A stretch of DNA of 59,046 nt from Robiginitomaculum sp. (GTDB lineage: Bacteria; Pseudomonadota; Alphaproteobacteria; Caulobacterales; Maricaulaceae), in NCBI GenBank assembly GCA_021776515.1, contig JAJFFS010000004.1, positions 1-59,046 on the forward strand. Reading direction: 5' to 3'. Shown one piece after another: positions 1 to 7,439 of the stretch. The translations under genes were made by a program, and so were the position numbers. A model generated the notes under the pieces. That model was given only the letters and a program-made list of their open reading frames with translations, did no database searches and was not told the origin of the DNA. Each line of letters opens with the position of its first letter. Positions within the stretch are counted from its first letter, which is position 1.

Positions 1-141
1 CGACTGGCTCTGGACTTACAACAATGAAAGACCCAATATGGCTATCGGCGGTATCACGCCAAAACAGAAATCGGCCATGGACATGTCCATAGCCGCATAA
101 CCGTTCTACTTACGATGCCCTCTATAAAGGGGGGTATTACC
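1..141 (+). mobile_element. Right end of an IS3-family (IS407-like) insertion sequence
   Basis: The left edge of the window is the 3' end of an insertion sequence. It contains the last 32 codons of the transposase (2-100) and a terminal inverted repeat at about 104-141 that ends in GGGGGGTATTACC. The reverse complement of this repeat matches, with mismatches, the sequence starting at 58907 near the right edge; the outermost 12 bases agree exactly. The element boundary is inferred from that match and may be off by a base or two. Confidence 0.8.
2..100 (+). CDS. IS3-family transposase OrfB, C-terminal fragment (cut by window edge)
   Basis: The reading frame open from base 2 translates to a tail containing WLWTYNNERPNMAIGGITPK and stops at 98-100. 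This is the conserved C-terminus of the DDE integrase-type OrfB of IS3-family elements; the NNERPN...GG.TP pattern is typical of the IS407-like group. The catalytic DDE residues lie outside the window apart from the terminal region seen here. The gene is partial only because the window starts inside it; nothing suggests it is broken. Confidence 0.85.
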   Translation, partial: DWLWTYNNERPNMAIGGITPKQKSAMDMSIAA

Positions 142-161
142 AAGGAGGTTACGGTGACCGT

Positions 162-470
162 ATGCCAGTGACGGCCACCTTCCTTGCAGGTGTTAGCACT
201 TTGCCAGCAACAACAGCAGAAAATGGCAATTTGGAAAGAACCATTCCAGGAGGAACTGTTGGTCAAAGGGGAGAAAATGCTATTAAAATTATCACAAGGC
301 CAGTAAATATAGTGGACGATCCAAACTTACGTAGTGAAATTCAAGAAACTCTTACTGACCCCGGAAATGCAACATCATCAAACGTACTTCCAAATGATGA
401 GGTGCTAATCACAGCTTACCCTGTTTTTCTTGAGCAAGAAGAAAAGGATTTACTGGAAGAATCTAATTAA
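162..470 (+). CDS. Unrecognised ORF abutting the IS end (possibly a truncated gene)
   Basis: This is a 102-residue ORF with ATG at 162 and a strong AAGGAGG at 142-148, a rather long 13 nt upstream. I recognise no family. No signal peptide, membrane segment or cysteine cluster is visible, and the C-terminus is acidic (EQEEKDLLEESN). The frame stays open upstream across the IS boundary back to a TAG at 90-92, so the ORF may be the 3' part of a gene beheaded by the IS. Base composition is AT-rich compared with the rest of the window. It is followed after 45 nt by another AT-rich ORF in the same direction. One possible reading, not supported by a family match, is the tail of a toxin-like protein followed by its partner. 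Confidence 0.45.
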   Translation: MPVTATFLAGVSTLPATTAENGNLERTIPGGTVGQRGENAIKIITRPVNIVDDPNLRSEIQETLTDPGNATSSNVLPNDEVLITAYPVFLEQEEKDLLEESN

Positions 471-515
471 CATACAGCATCAGATGTAAACAGAATTAAA
501 TACAAAGATGGAATA

Positions 516-986
516 ATGACCAAATTATTTGTTTCAGTAAAAATTATTTATAAAATTAATGTAGGTGAAATTCATGATATTTCACAATCTGCATTGCTTC
601 AAAATATAGATATAACGAACCCCTTAGATATATCATTTAAAGGAAATCATTGCGAAGCAAGGGGAAATTATTTTGTATCTGATTTTGTGGTAGCTTTTTT
701 TAAAGCCGTTGAGGGAATTATTGCTGGTGATAATTTGGTGAAAATCTCCCAATCGCTGAGTCCTGAACTTAATCATATTGAACATATCGGTGATCAGTAT
801 GTATTCCATTTGTGGGACATTGTAGACCGCGAATATAAAGATATTTATAGCAGTTATGAAGAATTTATTAGGATGACATATATGATGAAAATTGAATATG
901 AAAAATACATAAAAAACATGTACCGTATTGAAAACGTACTAGAGTTTCAGTTATTTCATGTTGGAGCATATTCTAAATTAATCTAA
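516..986 (+). CDS. AT-rich hypothetical protein
   Basis: This 156-residue protein has no family I recognise. It is soluble by inspection: no signal peptide and no convincing membrane helix. It is rich in I, Y, E and K, with an acidic/aromatic middle (DIVDREYKDIYSSYEEF). Codons are strongly A/T-ending, unlike everything to the right of 1.7 kb, which suggests recent acquisition. A weak purine stretch precedes the ATG. It lies 45 nt downstream of the IS-abutting ORF, possibly in one transcript. Size, composition and position after a truncated ORF would fit an immunity protein of a polymorphic toxin, but this is conjecture. Confidence 0.55.
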   Translation: MTKLFVSVKIIYKINVGEIHDISQSALLQNIDITNPLDISFKGNHCEARGNYFVSDFVVAFFKAVEGIIAGDNLVKISQSLSPELNHIEHIGDQYVFHLWDIVDREYKDIYSSYEEFIRMTYMMKIEYEKYIKNMYRIENVLEFQLFHVGAYSKLI

Positions 987-1225
987 GAACTGTATGATTT
1001 TGCCTCAAGAGTCGCACAGGGATACGCCAAGGGCCACTCATTGTCCCTCGGTCCTTCCTCAACTGTCGCAAAAATTACGCTTTTACTACAAAATTGCACA
1101 CTGATTTACCCTCATTTGTCCCTTATTGCCCCTCGGTGTCCTTATGAGTTGGCGCACTTATCACCGGCCTGTCTGGCGGGCGCATAATCAAGCTGTGCGG
1201 AATGGCATATTGCCAACCCGCACGG

Positions 1226-1244
1226 CTCTTTGACATGGTGAATA
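1226..1244 (+). promoter_or_regulatory. boxA-like antitermination motif without a downstream rRNA
   Basis: The sequence CTCTTTGACATGGTGAATA resembles the boxA/leader motif found just upstream of 16S rRNA genes in alphaproteobacteria (E. coli boxA core: GCTCTTTAACA). No rRNA, tRNA or CRISPR follows; the next gene on this strand is the GH24-like protein at 1672. It may be a relic of an rRNA leader or a chance match. Confidence 0.35.
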
Positions 1245-1291
1245 TTGATCTGTGAGGCCTTTACTGTTCGAGGCTGCGTTGGGTTTTGCCC

Positions 1292-1385
1292 CTCCCCTTC
1301 GACAAGCTCAGGGTGAGGTGTATATCAAGACAAGGCAGCTCCCCTTCGACAAGCTCAGGGTGAGGTGTATATCAAGACAAGGCAG
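1292..1385. repeat. Tandem duplication, 2 x 47 bp
   Basis: Two perfect 47-bp copies (1292-1338 and 1339-1385) each begin with CTCCCCTTCGACAAGCTCAG. The CTTCGACAAGCTCAGG core is a dispersed repeat that also occurs inside the coding region at 55222-55342. Confidence 0.95.
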
Positions 1386-1387
1386 CT

Positions 1388-1410
1388 CATCCTGAGCTTG
1401 TCGAAGGATG
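1388..1410. repeat. Inverted copy of the dispersed repeat core
   Basis: CATCCTGAGCTTGTCGAAGG is the reverse complement of the core in the adjacent 47-bp units. Together they can form a stem between either unit and this copy. Confidence 0.9.
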
Positions 1411-1671
1411 AAGCATGACGTTAATCAACTGGTAAAATGGTGTCAGCGCACACTTATCCCCGCAAGGTTTACCTCTTTGCCCTTCACAGGCGCGAAACAC
1501 CCAAATTTGCGCACCAAATTACAGCGCATTTACTCATGCTGAGCCTCGCTAAACTTGCCACTTTTGTAATTCGGGGGAGGGTGGGATAATTGCCAACCAT
1601 TAAAACGGCCCGAGCTTTGCAGCGTTAATGGCGGGAACAGCTTGTTTGTCCCGATATGATACGGCAATGCA

Positions 1672-3000
1672 ATGGCTCGATACTCTACATCACCCACAGG
1701 CTTTGGTCTGATTAAGGCATTTGAAGGTTTTCGGGCTGAGGCGGCACCGTTGGCCAATGGTAGCTGGGTCATTGGTTATGGTCATACGGTTTCGGCTCGA
1801 AAAGGCACACTTATCAACAAAGCCGACGCCGCAGATCTGCTAAAATGGGATGTGAAGCGCCTTGAAGCTCCGCTTTGTGATTTGATCTATGCGCCGCTTT
1901 CACAAAACCAGTTCGATGCATTGATTTCGCTGGTTTTCAATATTGGTTTGGAAAATTTCAAATATAGTAAGGCTTTGCGCCGTTTGAATGAAGGTTGCCC
2001 CGTTGATGCCGCCTCCGGTTTCGATACATGGCGTCGCGCTCAGTTAGCGGAACAGGTTATTGTGGTAGATGCACTTGTGCGTCGTCGCACCGCTGAAAAA
2101 GCCTTGTTTCTGAGCACACCAGGGGCGAATGTAATTGCCCCAACGCCTCAACTACCGCCCCTGTGCGACCTTCAAATGGCACATCAACACGAAACCGAAA
2201 CACCGCATAAAGTGAAGGTTGACCTGCAGGGTAATGGCGACGCGACCATTGAGCCTGAGCGGACAGAATATACCAGTGAATTACCGGCTGATAGCGGTGA
2301 TGATAACCAAAGGTCTCAAGAAGAAGATGAACCAACAGGATTGGTTTCATTAGATGAAGCCTTTGAAACTAAACTGCTGCCGCCCACAGAGAGCCCGTCC
2401 GAAGACGAAGACAAAACTGACAATGAACTAAAAACTATTTCCAGCCCCGTCACAGAAATAGCTGAAAAAATTGCCGGACGGCTGGAAACTGTGGCCACAG
2501 AAACCAAAGAGGTAGATGATAACGACGGTCTTCAGCTTCTTCCTGGTGATGAAATTCCAGATACCGGAAAACCGGAAAAACCTGCCGATGAGGACGACGC
2601 ACCACCTATTGTCGATGAAAATGGTGTTTTACTGGAAGCTTACGAACCTGACCTTCCTTCGGCACACGCTTATGACGTCTATAATGAGAATGCAGCCCCC
2701 ATTATCTATGACGAACCGATTTATGACGGTTCAGATGTTGAACCTCAAACTCTGCTTTCTGATGCCAAAATAATTCAGGAAAGCAGTGAATTTCAGCCTG
2801 CCTATGACCGGGGTCGCGGTATTTTTATGCTGATGGGCGTTATCGGTATTATCCTGACACTAGGCGGATTATGGCAAATCCAGAGTGTTACAAGCATGAC
2901 CACAAATCTTGACCTGCTCAAAGGTCCAGGGCAAGCATTTATAGGGGTTCTGCTGTGGGTTGTCGGTGCCTATTATTTGTTAAGGCGGCTTAACCGCTAA
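1672..3000 (+). CDS. GH24-like (T4-lysozyme fold) protein with acidic linker and C-terminal membrane anchor
   Basis: This 442-residue protein has an N-terminal muramidase-like domain (about 8-145). It shows FEGFR with the presumed catalytic Glu18, WVIGYGHT at 32-39, and QFDALISLVFNIG. GH24 enzymes cleave the glycan of peptidoglycan. A long, Asp/Glu/Pro-rich, probably disordered region (about 150-378) follows, then two hydrophobic segments (about 384-405 and 422-438) and a basic tail. There is no N-terminal signal, so export of the domain is unexplained. Measured against the T4 spacing E-8-D-5-T, the Asp and Thr positions hold Leu27 and Val33, so activity is not assured. It is convergent with the TadG-like gene, 16 nt away. 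Confidence 0.75.
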   Translation: MARYSTSPTGFGLIKAFEGFRAEAAPLANGSWVIGYGHTVSARKGTLINKADAADLLKWDVKRLEAPLCDLIYAPLSQNQFDALISLVFNIGLENFKYSKALRRLNEGCPVDAASGFDTWRRAQLAEQVIVVDALVRRRTAEKALFLSTPGANVIAPTPQLPPLCDLQMAHQHETETPHKVKVDLQGNGDATIEPERTEYTSELPADSGDDNQRSQEEDEPTGLVSLDEAFETKLLPPTESPSEDEDKTDNELKTISSPVTEIAEKIAGRLETVATETKEVDDNDGLQLLPGDEIPDTGKPEKPADEDDAPPIVDENGVLLEAYEPDLPSAHAYDVYNENAAPIIYDEPIYDGSDVEPQTLLSDAKIIQESSEFQPAYDRGRGIFMLMGVIGIILTLGGLWQIQSVTSMTTNLDLLKGPGQAFIGVLLWVVGAYYLLRRLNR

Positions 3001-3016
3001 GGTCCAGACTGAAACC

Positions 3017-4270
3017 CTATTTACTTAGTCTCAAATTATTGATCTCTCCACTGATTTTTGAAAAGGCTGTTTGCAATGCTGAATTATTTTGCGCATCAAA
3101 ATAATGGCCTGGTGTTGTTGCACAATCCTCCAACATCTGGCGGGTACTGTTGGAATCAACCTGAAAAGCCACCGTATAAATAATAATATTCTGATCCTTG
3201 ATGTTTTGGCATAATGTTGCTGTCCTGACATTACCAGTGCTGCTGGACACCCCTTTATCCGCTTCCGGAAAACCATCGGGCCAGTCCCATTTAACCGTGT
3301 TGGCTCCGTCCGTCATCAACACAATGATTTTTGTCCAGTCTGGTTCAGAATAGGCAACACCCTCACTGAAAGGGAGAAGGGGGGAAAGAACCCGCCACCC
3401 CCAGGCCAAGCCTTCAGGAATATAGGTCCAACCAGCGGATTGCATATTGTTTGCTTTGCCGAGCAAGACCACCTTATCAGTGCTAAGCGGCAAGATTGAC
3501 GATAAACTGCAATTCGTCTGGTCATCAAAAATGGCCGGGATTTTATCAGCGCCTGTTGCACTGGAATCGCTCACATCATTGCCGCCATCACGCGGCCCAA
3601 TACAACCTTCCCACGAACTACCATTAGCATTCGTTTCGTCCAGCCAGGTCGCGCCTGTATTGGCAATGCCTACATTCACCCCAATATCAAAGGGAATAAT
3701 ACCAATTTTAACATTTCCCTCCGGGGCACCATCCGGGATTAGCAAGTTTATCATATCGGATGAAGCGGTACGCAAAGCCTCAATTTTATTGCTACTGCCC
3801 ATTGAGCCGGTATTATCCAGCACCATGGCTAGCTCTACTTTGTAGGGGCTAAAAACAGCTTCACTTTGGGCTGATATGATAAAATGAGGAATACCGGCAA
3901 GGGCCACCAATGTTGTATTGACCTGGGCCGTAACATCAATGTGCACACCATTACCATTGGTAAGCTCTGTCGCCGTGATGGTGAAACTATCCCCAAAGGG
4001 GCGCCCATTAGTATTGGCGGCAAAAAATGCTTCTGCGCGTTGTTGCAAATTATCGGATGTAACATCCGGATCCCGCGCTGATGCCAACGCCGCAGCATCC
4101 GCCGCAGCACCGAGCCCCGACTTCAGGTTCAACGCACGGCCATAGTCCAACACCAACCCGATCATCGTCATAATGGCAATAAGGCTAAGAGCAAAATAAA
4201 TAGCGACGCCGCCCTGCTCAGAGGACCGGAAATCCTGACCTGTACGTAAAAAATACTTCTTAACAGACAT
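3017..4270 (-). CDS. TadG-like pilus-assembly protein with von Willebrand A domain
   Basis: This 417-residue protein begins with a short basic N-terminus, the SSEQGGVAIYFALSL motif and a hydrophobic helix (about 22-43), followed by DYGRALNLKSGLGAAADAAAL. That combination is the hallmark of the TadE/TadG-like N-terminal domain. A vWA domain starts around 145 with a MIDAS-type motif, LDNTGSMG, and continues with LMTDGANT. The family is anchored in the inner membrane and projects into the periplasm; its members accompany Flp/Tad pili or act alone. No other tad genes are in the window. It is a close tandem paralogue of the gene at 4390-5712, and the N- and C-terminal thirds are nearly identical. 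The start has a GAGAG purine stretch upstream. Confidence 0.85.
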   Translation of the reverse strand: MSVKKYFLRTGQDFRSSEQGGVAIYFALSLIAIMTMIGLVLDYGRALNLKSGLGAAADAAALASARDPDVTSDNLQQRAEAFFAANTNGRPFGDSFTITATELTNGNGVHIDVTAQVNTTLVALAGIPHFIISAQSEAVFSPYKVELAMVLDNTGSMGSSNKIEALRTASSDMINLLIPDGAPEGNVKIGIIPFDIGVNVGIANTGATWLDETNANGSSWEGCIGPRDGGNDVSDSSATGADKIPAIFDDQTNCSLSSILPLSTDKVVLLGKANNMQSAGWTYIPEGLAWGWRVLSPLLPFSEGVAYSEPDWTKIIVLMTDGANTVKWDWPDGFPEADKGVSSSTGNVRTATLCQNIKDQNIIIYTVAFQVDSNSTRQMLEDCATTPGHYFDAQNNSALQTAFSKISGEINNLRLSK

Positions 4271-4389
4271 GGCAACTCTCGCATTACCAGTCTTTCATGA
4301 CAGGGACTTCTTAAACACTTGCTGACAAGAAAGGTTTGCAAAAGATTAATGCAGCGCCCTATTTCATCGGGCGGTTACCCACACATATT

Positions 4390-5712
4390 TTATTTACTCA
4401 GGCGCAGATTATTGATGTCGCCCCCAATTTTTGAGAAGGCTGTTTGCAGTGCTGCATTGTTTTTTGCGTCAAAATAATGACCAGGTGTGGTTGCACAATT
4501 CTCTAACATCTGGCGAGTACTGCTGGAATTTACCTGGAAAGCCACCGTATAAAGAATAATATTCTGATCCTTGATATTTTGACATAATGTCGCCGTCTTG
4601 GCATTTCCCGCGCTACTGGACACCCCTGTGTCTGCCTCAGGAACACCATCCGGCCATGACCATTCGACCGTATTGGCACCATCAGTCATCAGCACCAGAA
4701 TTTTGCGCCAATCCGTATCTGAGTAGGCTACACCTTCAGTATAAGGCAAGCTTGATGAAAGTACGCGCCACCCCCAAGCCAGACCTTCGGGAATATAAGT
4801 CCAACCTACAGGCTGCATGGCACTGATTTTATTGTGCAAGACGGCCTTGTCTGTACTCAGCGGTAAAATCTCTGCCAAATTACAAGAGGTTTGATCATCA
4901 AAGATTGGAATAATTTTATACAACCCTTTTGTAGGCGAATCATCCACATCCTTGGGCTGGTCACGTGGTCCGACACAACCGTCCCACTGAACTGTGGGGG
5001 GGGGCTTTTTTTTCTTTTTCTTCTTTTTCTTCTTTTTCTTTTTCGCTGTCCCGCTTGGGTTGTTGATACTTGTGGGGTTTTTCAACCATGAAGCTGTTGC
5101 ATACTGGGTCCCGATTTTTACACCAATATCAAAAGGAACAATGCCGACTTTAACATTGCCCGGTGCAGCACCGTCAGGCAGCAATAAATCGATCAAATCG
5201 TCAGATGCCGTCTGTAATGCCTGCATTTTCCCGCCACTGCCCATAGAACCGGTATTATCCAGCACCATCGCCAGTTCGATCTTGCTGGAACTGTAAACCG
5301 CTTCACTTTGGGCTGAGATGTCAAAATGAGGAATACCGGCAAGAGCCACCAAGGTCGTATCGACCTGTGCCGTAACATCAATGTGCACACCATCCCCATT
5401 GACCAGTTCTTGCGCCGTAATAACAAAGTTATAGCCAAAGGGCCGCCCAACAGTGTTGGCTGCAAAAAATGCTTCTGCGCGTTGTTGCAAATTGTCGGGT
5501 GTAATATCCGGGTCTCGCGCCGCTGCCAATGCCGCTGCATCTGCCGCTGCACCAAGGGCCACCTTCAGGTTCAGCGCCCGACCATAATCCAGAACCAATC
5601 CGATCATCGTTACAATCGCAATGAGACTGAGGGCAAAATAAATAGCGACACTGCCCTGCTCAGAAGAGCGAAAAGCCCTGTTTATATGGAAAAAACGCTT
5701 GATGAACGACAT
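4390..5712 (-). CDS. TadG-like vWA protein with poly-Lys/poly-Pro insert
   Basis: This is a 440-residue paralogue of the neighbouring 3017-4270 gene with the same order: basic N-terminus, SSEQGSVAIYFALSL helix, DYGRALNLKVALGAAADAAAL, then a vWA domain with LDNTGSMG and LMTDGANT. It is 23 residues longer, mainly because of an insert in the vWA domain holding 13 consecutive Lys followed by three Pro. These are encoded by a homopurine tract with A8 and C9 runs on the coding strand (plus strand 4996-5044). The paralogue has no such insert. GAGGG lies 5-6 nt upstream of the ATG. The 119-bp gap to the downstream paralogue shows no clear terminator, so the two may be co-transcribed. It is divergent from isovaleryl-CoA dehydrogenase. 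Confidence 0.85.
   Translation of the reverse strand: MSFIKRFFHINRAFRSSEQGSVAIYFALSLIAIVTMIGLVLDYGRALNLKVALGAAADAAALAAARDPDITPDNLQQRAEAFFAANTVGRPFGYNFVITAQELVNGDGVHIDVTAQVDTTLVALAGIPHFDISAQSEAVYSSSKIELAMVLDNTGSMGSGGKMQALQTASDDLIDLLLPDGAAPGNVKVGIVPFDIGVKIGTQYATASWLKNPTSINNPSGTAKKKKKKKKKKKKKPPPTVQWDGCVGPRDQPKDVDDSPTKGLYKIIPIFDDQTSCNLAEILPLSTDKAVLHNKISAMQPVGWTYIPEGLAWGWRVLSSSLPYTEGVAYSDTDWRKILVLMTDGANTVEWSWPDGVPEADTGVSSSAGNAKTATLCQNIKDQNIILYTVAFQVNSSSTRQMLENCATTPGHYFDAKNNAALQTAFSKIGGDINNLRLSK
4996..5044. repeat. Homopolymer/low-complexity tract (G9, T8 and TTC/TTT repeats) inside a coding region
   Basis: The plus strand reads G9 (4996-5004), C, T8 (5006-5013), then alternating T5C and TTC units to about 5044. 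In the reverse-strand gene this encodes the Lys run and the Pro triplet. Such runs are prone to slippage during replication; a 1-nt change would shift the frame within the vWA domain. Confidence 0.9.
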
Positions 5713-5795
5713 GACACCCTCATTGTTGTTGGTAATTATGTCAAAAAACTCCTAAGTTCTTACTGATAAGTAAGGTTGTTAAAAGGTTAAGGTTC

Positions 5796-6968
5796 ATGAT
5801 TGCAAATTCCATATCCCCGTTCGATTTCAACCTCGGTGAAACGGCGGACATGATCCGTGATACCGTCCATAATTTCGCCGATGACTGCATTGCTCCACGT
5901 GCAGCCGAAATTGACGAAACTAATGTTTTTCCACGCGATTTATGGCCGCAAATGGGCGCGCTTGGCCTGTTGGGCATTACCGTCGCTGAAGACGATGGTG
6001 GCTCTGGCCTAGGCTATCTTGAACATGCCATTGCCATGGAAGAAATTAGCCGGGCCTCGGCCTCTGTGGGATTGTCATACGGTGCACACTCCAACCTCTG
6101 TGTTAATCAAATTCGCCGCTGGGCCAGCGCAGAACAAAAAGAAAAACACCTGCCAGGCCTCATTTCTGGCGAGCATCTGGGTGCCTTGGCCATGTCTGAA
6201 CCGGGTGCTGGCTCTGATGTAGTTTCCATGCGTTTGAAGGCTGAAAAAAAAGGTGATCACTATATTCTCACTGGCACAAAAATGTGGATCACCAACGGCC
6301 CGGGTGCCGATGTATTGGTGGTCTATGCCAAAACCGATATAGACGCCGGGTCGCGCGGCATCACCGCTTTCCTCATTGAGAAAGGCATGCCCGGATTTTC
6401 CACCGCACAAAAACTGGACAAACTGGGTATGCGTGGCTCTGACACCTGCGAACTGGTGTTTCAGGACTGCGAAGTCCCCGCCGGGAATGTCATGGGCGAA
6501 GTAGGTAGCGGCGTAAAAATCCTGATGTCCGGCCTTGATTATGAGCGGGCGGTTTTATCCGCTGGCGCCATTGGCATTATGCAAAACTGTATGGACATAG
6601 TGTTGCCTTATGTGCACGAGCGCAAACAGTTTGGCCAACCCATTGGCGAGTTTCAGCTTATCCAGGGCAAACTGGCCGATATGTATGTGCGGATGAATTC
6701 TGCGCGTTCTTATGTTTATGCAGTGGCGCAGGCTTGCGATCGTGGTCAGACGACGCGCAAGGATGCCGCCGGAGCCATTCTGCTTGCCGCAGAAACGGCA
6801 ACCTGGATGGCACTGGAGGCCATCCAGATATTAGGCGGCACCGGCTATATGAATGAATGCCCGACGGGTCGGCTTTTGCGCGATGCCAAACTATACGAGA
6901 TCGGTGCTGGCACCTCGGAAATCCGCCGCTGGCTAATCGGGCGGGAATTGTTTGCCGAAGGGGCTTAA
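5796..6968 (+). CDS. ivd: Isovaleryl-CoA dehydrogenase
   Basis: This 390-residue acyl-CoA dehydrogenase has the full family layout: N-terminal helical domain, FAD-binding middle ([12 protein letters not shown] and WITNG) and C-terminal helical domain with [21 protein letters not shown] and [26 protein letters not shown] places a Glu where isovaleryl-CoA dehydrogenases carry their catalytic base, which separates it from short- and medium-chain enzymes. It would oxidise isovaleryl-CoA to 3-methylcrotonyl-CoA in leucine breakdown. The usual partners (methylcrotonyl-CoA carboxylase, HMG-CoA lyase) are not adjacent; a small cupin follows 26 nt downstream. AAGG motifs precede the ATG. Confidence 0.9.
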   Translation: MIANSISPFDFNLGETADMIRDTVHNFADDCIAPRAAEIDETNVFPRDLWPQMGALGLLGITVAEDDGGSGLGYLEHAIAMEEISRASASVGLSYGAHSNLCVNQIRRWASAEQKEKHLPGLISGEHLGALAMSEPGAGSDVVSMRLKAEKKGDHYILTGTKMWITNGPGADVLVVYAKTDIDAGSRGITAFLIEKGMPGFSTAQKLDKLGMRGSDTCELVFQDCEVPAGNVMGEVGSGVKILMSGLDYERAVLSAGAIGIMQNCMDIVLPYVHERKQFGQPIGEFQLIQGKLADMYVRMNSARSYVYAVAQACDRGQTTRKDAAGAILLAAETATWMALEAIQILGGTGYMNECPTGRLLRDAKLYEIGAGTSEIRRWLIGRELFAEGA

Positions 6969-6994
6969 AGCCTTTCGTTCAAGGGGGATGTGAG

Positions 6995-7372
6995 ATGGGT
7001 TACCCAGATATTGAAATTCCCAATACTAATGAAGACGAGCCGGGCTTTGTCATCCCCTTGGATAAAATGCGCGATGTGTTGCGAGAGACCAAAGGCATCC
7101 CCTTTGCCAATGCAGCCAGTCGCAAAGATCAACCCATGAGTATTGAGTTGTATGCGCCAAAAGGTGTGGATAATCAGACGCCTCATGACCGCGATGAGAT
7201 TTATGTGGTGGTTTCCGGAAATGGCATTTTTGAATATGAAGGCAAGCAATCAGCCTTCAGAACCGGTGATCTGATCTATGTAGCCGCACATGCCGCACAC
7301 AAATTCATCAAGTTTTCTGAAGACTTCACCACCTGGGTAATTTTCTATGGTGATAAAACACCTAAACCTTAA
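6995..7372 (+). CDS. Small cupin-domain protein
   Basis: This 125-residue single-domain cupin has motif 1 seen as PHDRDEIYVVVSGNG and motif 2 as GDLIYVAAHAAHKF. His, Glu and His are available as metal ligands. Function cannot be told from the fold: cupins include isomerases, dioxygenases and binding proteins. The ATG at 6995 follows AAGGGGGATG and is preferred over longer readings, because those extend into the preceding dehydrogenase in another frame. It lies 26 nt after ivd and is probably co-transcribed with it. Confidence 0.8.
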   Translation: MGYPDIEIPNTNEDEPGFVIPLDKMRDVLRETKGIPFANAASRKDQPMSIELYAPKGVDNQTPHDRDEIYVVVSGNGIFEYEGKQSAFRTGDLIYVAAHAAHKFIKFSEDFTTWVIFYGDKTPKP

Positions 7373-7439
7373 ATCCAAAACCTGACTTGCCAGCCTCCCC
7401 CTCCTGCCGATACCTTGCGCAGATTGGGGAGTGTAACAA

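Larger units (their letters stand above)
987..1671. other. 685-bp non-coding stretch with repeats
   Basis: No ORF with coding character is visible on either strand. The stretch contains two rough copies of a C-rich motif (around 1036-1070 and 1120-1155, both with a CCTCGGT core), a boxA-like motif near 1226, a 47-bp tandem duplication at 1292-1385 and an inverted copy of its core at 1388-1410. It separates the AT-rich IS-flanking segment from normal chromosomal genes. Confidence 0.6.

Noticed and set aside
1226-1260. Leader of an rRNA operon or CRISPR array
   Set aside because: No 16S sequence and no repeat-spacer array follow within the non-coding stretch.
4996-5044. Poly-Lys/poly-Pro insert as a simple sequencing error
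   Set aside because: The tract is long, mixed (TTC and TTT units) and keeps the frame; it cannot be explained by one homopolymer miscall, although exact run lengths may be.
6857-6994. Longer cupin frame beginning inside isovaleryl-CoA dehydrogenase
   Set aside because: It overlaps the dehydrogenase in another frame; ATG 6995 follows a good ribosome site and gives normal cupin length.
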